This document shows, one piece after another, positions 29,515 to 36,480 of a stretch of DNA of 37,299 nucleotides (within the stretch, counting starts at the first letter, position 1; every line of letters starts with the position of its first letter). The DNA is from Nonomuraea antri (GTDB lineage: Bacteria; Actinomycetota; Actinomycetes; Streptosporangiales; Streptosporangiaceae). The stretch covers positions 1 to 37,299 of the forward strand of contig NZ_JABCPZ010000095.1 in the NCBI RefSeq assembly GCF_013283785.1, in the 5' to 3' direction. Position numbers and translations under genes: made by a program. A model generated the notes under the pieces. It had not been told where the DNA came from. It worked only from the letters and a program-made list of their open reading frames with translations, and made no database searches.

Positions 29515-30465
29515 GCACCCGCGCAGCCGTACGGCTACACGCGCCCCTACCAGAGCTACGCCGGCCTGCCGATCGAGGACTGGACCGAGGAGGATCGGCC
29601 GGACGTGGCCGACCCGTCCACGGTGGCCTGGCGGCTGACCTCCGACGACTGGGTGGAGGAGACCTACGAGGAGATCACCGAGGCGATCGACGCGTTCGTG
29701 GCCGACGTCGACACCACCGTGGTCACCACGCTGCTCATCGGCGAATGGCAGGAGTCCTACAGCGAGAGCTCCGAGCCGATCGTCGCCAAGCTGGTCGAGC
29801 ACGCCGCGAGGTTCCCGGCGCTGCGCACGCTGTTCTTCGGCGCGATGAGCGCCGACCAGTGCGAGATCTCCTGGATCCGGCAGTCCGACCTGACGCCGCT
29901 GCTGGAGGCGTACCCGAAGCTGGAGCGCCTGGAGATCCGCGGCGGCACCGAACTGCGGCTGTCACCGGTGCGCCACGAGGCGCTGCGCGTGCTGCGCATC
30001 GAGACCGGCGGCCTGCCCGGCGAGGTGGCGCGGGCGGTGGCCGCCTGCGATCTGCCCGCGCTGGACCACCTGGAGCTCTGGCTGGGCGTGGACAGCTACG
30101 GCGGCGACACCACCGTGGCCGACCTGGAACCGATCCTGTCCGGCGCGCGGCTGCCCGCGCTGAAGTACCTGGGGCTGCAGGACGGCGAGTTCCAGGACGA
30201 CATCGCCGCCGCCGTCGCCTCGGCCCCCGTCGTGGCCCGACTGGAGACGCTCAGCCTGTCCATGGGCGTGCTCACCGACGCCGGCGCCGAAGCCCTGCTC
30301 ACCGGCCAGCCGCTCACCCACCTGCGCAAACTCGACCTGCACCACCACTTCCTGAGCACCGCCATGATGGGCCGCCTGCGCCAATCCCTGCCCGGTGTCG
30401 AGCTCGACCTGTCCAGTCAGGAGACCACCGACCGCGACTGGCGCTACGTCGCGGTGAGCGAGTGA
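29506..30465 (+). CDS. STM4015 family leucine-rich-repeat protein, paralogue 1
   Basis: 319 residues from GTG 29506, with GAGGA eleven bases upstream. An N-terminal tail rich in Tyr/Pro leads into Y-A-G-L-P and V-A-W-R-L, both shared with paralogues 2-4. The middle and C-terminal parts are leucine-rich repeats of about 28 residues: F-P-A-L-R-T-L-F-F-G, Y-P-K-L-E-R-L-E-I-R-G-G, L-P-A-L-D-H-L-E-L-W-L-G, L-P-A-L-K-Y-L-G-L-Q-D-G, E-T-L-S-L-S-M-G and L-T-H-L-R-K-L-D-L. It ends in R-Y-V-A-V-S-E. No signal peptide: cytoplasmic. It heads the eight-gene STM4011-4015 type operon. LRR proteins bind other proteins or peptides, so this may be the recognition or substrate component of the adjacent enzymes; the family's function is not established. 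Confidence 0.88.
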   Translation: MTVAPAQPYGYTRPYQSYAGLPIEDWTEEDRPDVADPSTVAWRLTSDDWVEETYEEITEAIDAFVADVDTTVVTTLLIGEWQESYSESSEPIVAKLVEHAARFPALRTLFFGAMSADQCEISWIRQSDLTPLLEAYPKLERLEIRGGTELRLSPVRHEALRVLRIETGGLPGEVARAVAACDLPALDHLELWLGVDSYGGDTTVADLEPILSGARLPALKYLGLQDGEFQDDIAAAVASAPVVARLETLSLSMGVLTDAGAEALLTGQPLTHLRKLDLHHHFLSTAMMGRLRQSLPGVELDLSSQETTDRDWRYVAVSE

Positions 30466-31397
30466 CCTCGTTGCTCGAACTCTGCGAGTACCTCGAGGAG
30501 TACGCGGGCCTGCCGATCGAGTTCTGGTGGCCGGGCGAACAGCCGCCGGTCGCCGACCCGGGCGCGGTGGCCTGGCGGCTGCAGGCGAGCCGTTACGACG
30601 AGATGCTGCACGACGACATCGCCGACGCCATCGAGGAGTTCGTCGAGCAGGTCGACACCACCCGGGTCACCGCGATCGTCCTAGGCGATTGGGAGCACGC
30701 CGGGGGTGACCCGGCGACCGTCGCCGTGGACCTGCTGGTCGCGCACGCCGCCAGGTTCCCCGCCCTGCGCTCGATCTTCTCCGGCGCCAACACCGGCGAG
30801 GTCATGTGCCCGCAGTCGGACATCACCCCGCTGCTGGCGGCGTTCCCCCGTCTCGAACGGCTGGACGTGCGCAGCGGCGGCGGCCTGCGCCTGGACCCGG
30901 TGCGGCACGAGTCGCTGCGCGCCCTGCGCATCGAGAGCACCGGCCTGGACGCGCGGGTGGTGCGGGCGGTGGCCGCGAGCGAGTTCCCCGCGCTGGAGCA
31001 CCTGGAGCTCTGGCTCGGCACCGACCCGCGCGGCGGCGAGGCCACCGTCGCCGACCTGGAACCGATACTCACCGGCGCGCGCCTGCCCGAGCTGTATCAC
31101 CTCGGCCTGCAGAACAGCGAGCTCCAGGACGAGATCGCCGCCGCCGTCGCCGCCGCCCCGGTGGTGGCCCGGCTGGGGTCGCTGAGCCTGTCCCTGGGCG
31201 CGCTCACCGACCGGGGCGCGGAGGCGCTGCTCACCGGCCAGCCGCTCACCCACCTGCGCGAGCTCGAGCTGAGCCACAACTTCCTGAGCCTCGAACTGGT
31301 ACGACGCCTCACCGACGCCCTGCCCGGGGTGGAGGTCGACATGTCGGACCGCTGGCCGCTGGTCGAGGACGAGCGGTACGTGGCGGTCGGCCGGTGA
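30462..31397 (+). CDS. STM4015 family leucine-rich-repeat protein, paralogue 2
   Basis: 311 residues from GTG 30462, overlapping the stop of paralogue 1 (GTGA). It repeats the layout of paralogue 1: Y-A-G-L-P-I-E-F-W, V-A-W-R-L-Q, then F-P-A-L-R-S-I-F-S-G, F-P-R-L-E-R-L-D-V-R-S, F-P-A-L-E-H-L-E-L-W-L-G, L-P-E-L-Y-H-L-G-L-Q-N-S, L-S-L-S-L-G and L-T-H-L-R-E-L-E-L-S, ending R-Y-V-A-V-G-R. The N-terminal 25 residues and the segment after V-A-W-R-L (acidic helix Y-D-E-M-L-H-D-D-I-A-D-A-I-E-E-F) differ from the other copies. About 60 per cent of the LRR core looks identical to paralogue 3 by eye. Coupling by overlap means equal production with paralogue 1. Confidence 0.88.
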   Translation: MTSLLELCEYLEEYAGLPIEFWWPGEQPPVADPGAVAWRLQASRYDEMLHDDIADAIEEFVEQVDTTRVTAIVLGDWEHAGGDPATVAVDLLVAHAARFPALRSIFSGANTGEVMCPQSDITPLLAAFPRLERLDVRSGGGLRLDPVRHESLRALRIESTGLDARVVRAVAASEFPALEHLELWLGTDPRGGEATVADLEPILTGARLPELYHLGLQNSELQDEIAAAVAAAPVVARLGSLSLSLGALTDRGAEALLTGQPLTHLRELELSHNFLSLELVRRLTDALPGVEVDMSDRWPLVEDERYVAVGR

Positions 31398-31431
31398 CAG
31401 GCATGAACGTACCCACGAACGGACACGGCCC

Positions 31432-32379
31432 ATGATCAAATATCACAAGAGCAACCACTACCAGCACGACTACCGCGACGAATACGCGGGGCTGCCGGTG
31501 GCGCGCGTGCTCGACACCACCGAGCAGATACCGCTGCCCGCCGCGGACGCCGCGGCCTGGCGGCTGGCCGGCTCCTGGGAGCAGGGCGAGTTCGACGGCT
31601 TGCACCTGAGCCTCAAGTGGCTCAGCGAGCGGGTCGACACCACGCGCGTGCGGGCGCTGGTGATCGGCCTGTGCCTGGACGAGCTGGGGTCGCAGGGCTG
31701 GACGGTCGCCGGTTACCTGGCCGAGCGGGCGGCCATGTTCCCCGAGCTGCGCTCGCTCTTCATCGGCGCGATCACCGACCACGAGTTCCAGATCTCCTTC
31801 ATCGAGCACGGCGACGTGACACCCGTGCTGACCGCCTTCCCCAAGCTGGAGCGGCTGGACGTGCGCGGCGGGACGTTCGAGCTCGACCCCGTACGGCACG
31901 ACTCGCTGAAGACGCTGCGCCTGGAGAGCGGCGGCCTGCCCCCGGAGGTCGTCCGCGCGGTCGCCGCCAGTGACCTGCCCGCGCTGGAGCACCTGGACCT
32001 GTGGCTCGGCACCCCCGAGTACGGCGGCGAGACCACCGCCGCCGACCTCGAACCGATACTCACCGGCGCGCGCCTGCCCGCGCTGCGCCACCTCGGCCTG
32101 GAGAACAGCGACATCCAGGACGAGATCGCCGCCGCCGTGGCCACCGCACCCGTCGTGGCCCGCCTGGAGTCGCTCAGCCTGGCGCTGGGCGCGCTCGGCG
32201 ACCCGGGAGCCGAAGCCCTGCTGACCGGCCAGCCACTCACCCACCTGCGCGAACTCGACCTGCAACACCACTTCCTGAGCCCGGAGATGGTGGCACGCCT
32301 CACGCGCGCGCTGCCCGGGGTGCGGCTCGACCTGTCCCGCCGGGCGCAGGCGGAGCGCTACATCGCGGTGGCGGAGTGA
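31432..32379 (+). CDS. STM4015 family leucine-rich-repeat protein, paralogue 3
   Basis: 315 residues from ATG 31432, 34 bp after paralogue 2, the only real gap in the cluster; the upstream A-C-G-G-A-C sequence is a poor ribosome site. The N-terminus is unlike the others (I-K-Y-H-K-S-N-H-Y-Q-H-D-Y-R-D-E) before the shared Y-A-G-L-P. The LRR core follows the common pattern (F-P-E-L-R-S-L-F-I-G, F-P-K-L-E-R-L-D-V-R-G, L-P-A-L-E-H-L-D-L-W-L-G, L-P-A-L-R-H-L-G-L-E-N-S, L-T-H-L-R-E-L-D-L-Q) and ends R-Y-I-A-V-A-E after a linker shorter than in the other copies. A 30-base stretch near 32050 is identical to paralogue 2, suggesting gene conversion. Confidence 0.88.
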   Translation: MIKYHKSNHYQHDYRDEYAGLPVARVLDTTEQIPLPAADAAAWRLAGSWEQGEFDGLHLSLKWLSERVDTTRVRALVIGLCLDELGSQGWTVAGYLAERAAMFPELRSLFIGAITDHEFQISFIEHGDVTPVLTAFPKLERLDVRGGTFELDPVRHDSLKTLRLESGGLPPEVVRAVAASDLPALEHLDLWLGTPEYGGETTAADLEPILTGARLPALRHLGLENSDIQDEIAAAVATAPVVARLESLSLALGALGDPGAEALLTGQPLTHLRELDLQHHFLSPEMVARLTRALPGVRLDLSRRAQAERYIAVAE

Positions 32380-32380
32380 G

Positions 32381-33349
32381 ATGAGCGATCAGCAGCGTGA
32401 CCCCGGTTCGGCGTTCGTGCACGAGGACGAGGTGTACACCGACGGCCCGGGTGACTACTACCGCGAGTGGTTCGCCGGCCTGCCGATGGTGGAACCGGGC
32501 GACGAGCCGGCCGAGCCCGGCCGGGTCGCCTGGAGGCTCTACGACCAGCCCGCGATGGACGGGGACGAATCGGCCTTCGCCGCGGAGCTCGACCGGCTGT
32601 TCGAGATCGTCGGCGGAGACCGGGTCGAGTCGATCGTCGTGGCCGGCGGTGGCGCCGCCAACGCGGCACGCCTGCTCGCGGCCGCCGCCCCCCGGCTGCC
32701 CCGGCTGCGCTCGCTGTTCCTGGGCAGCATCGAGCCGGAGCACTGGGAGATCTCCTGGATCGAGCACGGCGACGTCACCGCGGTGCTGGCGGCGTTCCCC
32801 GGGCTGGAGCGGCTGGAGGTGCGCGGCTCCGACGGGCTGGCGCTGCATCCGGTCCGGCACGAATGCCTCAAGGTGCTGCGATTCGAGTCCGGCGGGCTCC
32901 CCGGGGCGGTGGTCAGGGCGATCGGCGCTTCGGACCTGCCCGCACTCGAACACCTGGAACTGTGGCTCGGCGTCGAGCAGTACGGCGGCGACCACGGCGT
33001 CTCGGACCTGGAAGGCATCCTGGGCGGCGCGCGACTGCCCGCGCTCCGGCGGCTCGGCCTGCGCAACAGCGAACGACAGGACGAGATCGCCGCCGCCGTG
33101 GCCACCGCGCCGATCGTGGCGCGGCTGGACGCGCTCAGCCTGGCCATGGGCACGCTCACCGACGAGGGCGCCGAAGCCCTGCTCAGCGGCCAGCCCCTGA
33201 CCCACCTGAGCCACCTCGACCTGCACTACAACTTCGTGAGCGACGAACTGGCCGACCGCCTGGTCGCCGCGCTGCCCGGCGTGGCCGTGGACCTGTCCAC
33301 GCGCCTGCCCGACCGCGACGACGACCGGTACGTGGCGGTGAGCGAGTGA
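32381..33349 (+). CDS. STM4015 family leucine-rich-repeat protein, paralogue 4
   Basis: 322 residues from ATG 32381, one base after the stop of paralogue 3. F-A-G-L-P and V-A-W-R-L are kept; the segment in between is acidic (V-E-P-G-D-E-P-A-E-P). LRR elements: L-P-R-L-R-S-L-F-L-G, F-P-G-L-E-R-L-E-V-R-G, L-P-A-L-E-H-L-E-L-W-L-G, L-P-A-L-R-R-L-G-L-R-N-S, L-S-L-A-M-G and L-T-H-L-S-H-L-D-L-H. The tail is D-R-Y-V-A-V-S-E. Of the four it is the most divergent in the LRR core (for example V-S-D-L-E-G-I-L-G-G instead of V-A-D-L-E-P-I-L-T-G). Its stop overlaps the start of the ATP-grasp gene (GTGA), so it is the copy directly coupled to the enzymes. Confidence 0.88.
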   Translation: MSDQQRDPGSAFVHEDEVYTDGPGDYYREWFAGLPMVEPGDEPAEPGRVAWRLYDQPAMDGDESAFAAELDRLFEIVGGDRVESIVVAGGGAANAARLLAAAAPRLPRLRSLFLGSIEPEHWEISWIEHGDVTAVLAAFPGLERLEVRGSDGLALHPVRHECLKVLRFESGGLPGAVVRAIGASDLPALEHLELWLGVEQYGGDHGVSDLEGILGGARLPALRRLGLRNSERQDEIAAAVATAPIVARLDALSLAMGTLTDEGAEALLSGQPLTHLSHLDLHYNFVSDELADRLVAALPGVAVDLSTRLPDRDDDRYVAVSE

Positions 33350-34434
33350 GCGTGCGTTTCGCCGTCGTGGGGACTCCAGGCGACCGGCGGGTGACGTTGT
33401 TCCGCGACGCCGTCGTGGCGCACGGCCTGGCCGAGCCGCTGGTGATCCCCTGGCGCGACGTGCTGACCGGCCGGGAGCTCGCCGTGCCCGCCGGTTCGCT
33501 GCTGCGCGTCGATTCCCCCGGCGAGGACGCCGAGACCGACGCGCTGCTGCGCGGCCCGGGCGAGCCCGCGCGGGTCGGCGGCGGCGAGGCCTGGTACCGG
33601 ACGTTCACCGCCGGGCTCGACCGGGTGGCCGCGATCCCCGGCGTCCGGCTGCTGGGGGACGCCGGGGAGATCGGAGTGATGTTCGACAAGCGCCGCTGCC
33701 ACGCCGTGCTGGAGCGGGCCGGGGTGCCGGTGCCGCCGGCCTTCGAGGCGGTCTCGTACGCGGACCTGCGGGCCGGGATGGCCGAGCGCGGCTGGCATCG
33801 GGTGTTCGTCAAGCCGGCGCACGGCTCGTCGGCGTCCGGCGTGATCGCGCTGCAGGTCCAGCCGCCGCCGGGCGACCGGCTCAAGGCCGTGACCTCGGCC
33901 GCCTGGATCGACGGGGGGTGGTGCAACTCGCTGCGGGTGCGGGCCTACGCCGCCGAGCACGACGTGCGCCGGCTGGTGGACTTCCTCGCCCCCGACGGGC
34001 TGCACGTCGAGCGCTGGTTCCCCAAGGCGTCGCTCGACGAGGGCACGTTCGACCTGCGGGTCGTCACCGTGGCCGGGACGCCGACGCACGCGGTCGTGCG
34101 GACGAGCCGCGTCCCTATGACGAACCTGCACCTCGGGGGCAGGCGCGGCGACCTCGGCGCGGTGCGGTCGCGGCCGGAGCTGTGGGCGCGGGTGCTGGAG
34201 GTGAGCGCGCGGGCGGCGGCCTGCTTCCCGGGCAGCCTGAGCACCGGCGTGGACGTGATGGTCGGGTCCGACTGGAGGTCGGTGGTGGTGGCCGAGGTGA
34301 ACGCGTTCGGCGACCTGTTGCCCGGGTTGGGCGACATTTCAGGAAATGGGCGCGACACGTACGCGGAACAGGTCAAAGCGGTGGTCGAGGCCGGCTTCGA
34401 AGCGACGGGAAAGGCCGGGGCGGGGCAGCGGTGA
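33346..34434 (+). CDS. STM4014 family ATP-grasp protein
   Basis: 362 residues from GTG 33346, overlapping the previous stop; GTG 33352 is an alternative. After an N-terminal Rossmann-like preATP domain (R-F-A-V-V-G-T-P-G-D-R-R), the ATP-grasp core shows F-D-K-R-R-C-H-A-V-L-E-R-A-G-V-P-V-P-P, the phosphate loop V-F-V-K-P-A-H-G-S-S-A-S-G-V, F-D-L-R-V-V-T-V-A-G, and V-V-V-A-E-V-N-A-F-G-D-L-L-P, giving the lysine and the Glu/Asn metal ligands. ATP-grasp enzymes join a carboxylate, activated as acyl phosphate, to an amine, thiol or peptide. The family is named after Salmonella STM4014; its substrate is unknown. A carboxylate-amine ligation on, or release of a tag from, the LRR proteins is one possible reading. 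Confident on fold, not on reaction. Confidence 0.9.
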   Translation: MSVRFAVVGTPGDRRVTLFRDAVVAHGLAEPLVIPWRDVLTGRELAVPAGSLLRVDSPGEDAETDALLRGPGEPARVGGGEAWYRTFTAGLDRVAAIPGVRLLGDAGEIGVMFDKRRCHAVLERAGVPVPPAFEAVSYADLRAGMAERGWHRVFVKPAHGSSASGVIALQVQPPPGDRLKAVTSAAWIDGGWCNSLRVRAYAAEHDVRRLVDFLAPDGLHVERWFPKASLDEGTFDLRVVTVAGTPTHAVVRTSRVPMTNLHLGGRRGDLGAVRSRPELWARVLEVSARAAACFPGSLSTGVDVMVGSDWRSVVVAEVNAFGDLLPGLGDISGNGRDTYAEQVKAVVEAGFEATGKAGAGQR

Positions 34435-34436
34435 AC

Positions 34437-35228
34437 ATGAACGAGATCGTGGGCAGCCACGACATCCTGCTGGTCACGCTCGACACCCTCCGCTACGACG
34501 TCGCCGCCGCACTGGCCGCCGCCGGCGAGCTGCCGAACCTGCTGCCACCCGGTGTGACCTGGGAACGGCGGCACAGCCCCGGCAGTTTCACCTACGCCTC
34601 GCACGCCGCCATGTTCGCCGGGTTCCTGCCCACCCCGGTCACGCCGGGGCCGCATCCCCGGCTGTTCGCGGCCACGTTCCCCGGCAGCGAGAGCACGGCG
34701 GGTGACACGTGGGTGTTCGACGCCCCCGACCTGCCGACCGGCCTCGCCCAGGCGGGGTACCACACGGTCTGCATCGGCGGCGTCGGATTCTTCAACAAGC
34801 TGACCCCGCTCGGCTCGGCGCTGCCCGGCCTGTTCGCGGAGAGCCACTGGCGGCCGGAGTTCGGCGTGACGAACCCGTCCTCGCTGGAGCACCAGATCGA
34901 CTGCGCCGCCGACGCGTTGCGCGAGGTCGAGCGGCCGGTGTTCCTGTTCGTCAACGTCTCGGCCCTGCACCAGCCGAACCACCACCACCTGCCCGGCGCC
35001 GGCGGCGACTCCGTCGAGACCCACGCCGCCGCCCTGCGCTACGTCGACCGGCACATCGCGCGGCTCTACGGCCTGATGCGCCGCCGCCGTCCCTGCCTGG
35101 TGATCGTCTGCTCCGACCACGGCACGGCGTACGGCGAGGACGGCCACGTCGGCCATCGCATCGCCCACGAGGTGGTCTGGACGGTCCCCTACACCGAGTT
35201 CGTTCTGGAGAGTCATGCGGCCCTATGA
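34437..35228 (+). CDS. STM4013/SEN3800 family hydrolase (alkaline phosphatase superfamily)
   Basis: 263 residues from ATG 34437; a GTG at 34431 overlapping the previous stop is an alternative. The protein follows the alkaline phosphatase/sulfatase plan: metal-binding Asp16 in L-L-V-T-L-D-T-L-R-Y-D, a nucleophile loop S-P-G-S-F-T-Y-A-S-H-A-A-M-F-A-G with Thr52 in the nucleophile position (as in phosphatases and phosphodiesterases, not the Cys/Ser of sulfatases), and a second metal site C-S-D-H-G-T-A-Y-G-E-D-G-H-V-G-H. L-F-V-N-V-S-A-L-H-Q-P provides another metal-site histidine. It is shorter than typical sulfatases (no C-terminal subdomain). Removal of a phosphate or phosphonate group from an intermediate of the pathway is expected. 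Its stop overlaps the next start by 14 bp. Confidence 0.9.
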   Translation: MNEIVGSHDILLVTLDTLRYDVAAALAAAGELPNLLPPGVTWERRHSPGSFTYASHAAMFAGFLPTPVTPGPHPRLFAATFPGSESTAGDTWVFDAPDLPTGLAQAGYHTVCIGGVGFFNKLTPLGSALPGLFAESHWRPEFGVTNPSSLEHQIDCAADALREVERPVFLFVNVSALHQPNHHHLPGAGGDSVETHAAALRYVDRHIARLYGLMRRRRPCLVIVCSDHGTAYGEDGHVGHRIAHEVVWTVPYTEFVLESHAAL

Positions 35229-36480
35229 GGGTTATGTCTACGCCTACCCGCACAAGACCGCCTACCGGCCGCTCGACCCGCGTCCGGCGCTGAAGGAGGT
35301 CTGGGCCGGGGAGCGTCCCGGGGCGCTGTACGCGCACATCCCGTTCTGCGAGATGCGCTGCGGCTTCTGCAACCTCTTCACCCGCACCGGCGCTCCCGAG
35401 GACCTGGTCGCCGCCTACCTGGACGCGCTGGAACGCCAGGCCGTGACCGTCCGCGAGGCGCTGGACGAGCCGCGCTTCACCACGGCCGCCTTCGGCGGCG
35501 GCACCCCCACCTACCTCAGCGCGGGCGAGCTGACCAGGCTGTTCGACCTGGTGGAAGGCACGATGGGGGTGGATCTGGGCGCGATCCCGCTGTCGGTGGA
35601 GACCTCGCCGGCCACCGCCACGCCGGACCGGCTCGCCGTCCTGGCCGAGCGCGGCACGTCCAGGATCTCCATCGGCGTGCAGAGCTTCGTGGACGCCGAG
35701 GCCCGCGCCGCCGTGCGCCCGCAGAAACGCGCCGAGGTGGAGGCCGCGCTCGACGCGATCCGCGCGGCCGGGATCCCGGCGCTCAACATCGACCTGATCT
35801 ACGGCATCGACGGCCAGACCCCCGAGTCCTGGCTGTACTCCCTGGACACCGCGCTCATCTGGAAGCCCGAGGAGCTGTATCTCTACCCGCTGTATGTCCG
35901 GCCGCTGACCGGGCTCGGCAAGCAGGGCCGGGCCTGGGACGACCAGCGGCTGGAGCTGTACCGGGCCGGCCGCGACCACCTGCTGGCCGCCGGGTACGAG
36001 CAGGTCTCCATGCGGATGTTCCGGCTGCCCGGCTCGGGCACGGCCACCGAGTACTGCTGCCAGACCGACGGCATGGTCGGGCTGGGCTGCGGGGCGCGCT
36101 CGTACACCAGCAGGCTGCACTACTCGTTCGAGTACGCGGTCGGCGCCAGGCAGGTGCGCTCGATCATCGACGACTACGTCGGCGGCGCGGACTTCGGCCG
36201 GGCCAACGTGGGTTTCACCCTCACGGACGACGAGCGCAGGCGGCGGCACCTGATCCAGTCGCTGCTGCGGGCCGAGGGACTGTCGCGCGAGCTGTACCGG
36301 TCGGAGTTCGGCGCCGACGTCCTGGACGACTTCCCGCTCACCCGCTTCGCCGCGTGGCTGGTGGTGGAGCCGTCGACGATCAGGCTGACGCCGGAGGGCC
36401 TGGCCCACTCCGACGCGATCGGCCCCGCGCTGTTCTCCCCCGCCGTCAAGACGCTCATGGACGGATACGCCGCATGCTGA
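35215..36480 (+). CDS. STM4012 family radical SAM protein (HemN-like)
   Basis: 421 residues from ATG 35215 with GGAG five bases upstream. The [4Fe-4S] motif is C45-E-M-R-C49-G-F-C52 in H-I-P-F-C-E-M-R-C-G-F-C-N-L-F, the HemN/coproporphyrinogen-III-oxidase-like form (H-I-P-F-C). G-G-G-T-P-T-Y-L, S-I-G-V-Q-S-F and I-D-L-I-Y-G-I-D-G-Q-T are classical HemN-clade motifs, and the C-terminal HemN_C-like region (G-L-G-C-G-A-R-S-Y, R-R-R-H-L-I-Q-S-L-L) is present. It lacks the R-Y-x-x-R-C-type haem-oxidase signs I would require to call HemN, so it is a HemN-related enzyme such as a methyltransferase (HemW/HutW-like), carrying a second SAM. Member of the STM4011-4015 set. Overlaps neighbours at both ends. 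Confidence 0.92.
   Translation: MRPYEGYVYAYPHKTAYRPLDPRPALKEVWAGERPGALYAHIPFCEMRCGFCNLFTRTGAPEDLVAAYLDALERQAVTVREALDEPRFTTAAFGGGTPTYLSAGELTRLFDLVEGTMGVDLGAIPLSVETSPATATPDRLAVLAERGTSRISIGVQSFVDAEARAAVRPQKRAEVEAALDAIRAAGIPALNIDLIYGIDGQTPESWLYSLDTALIWKPEELYLYPLYVRPLTGLGKQGRAWDDQRLELYRAGRDHLLAAGYEQVSMRMFRLPGSGTATEYCCQTDGMVGLGCGARSYTSRLHYSFEYAVGARQVRSIIDDYVGGADFGRANVGFTLTDDERRRRHLIQSLLRAEGLSRELYRSEFGADVLDDFPLTRFAAWLVVEPSTIRLTPEGLAHSDAIGPALFSPAVKTLMDGYAAC

Noticed and set aside
35215..36480. STM4012-type protein as genuine HemN (coproporphyrinogen dehydrogenase)
   Set aside because: Context is the STM40xx cluster, not haem synthesis, and HemN-like sequence is shared by many non-HemN radical SAM proteins.
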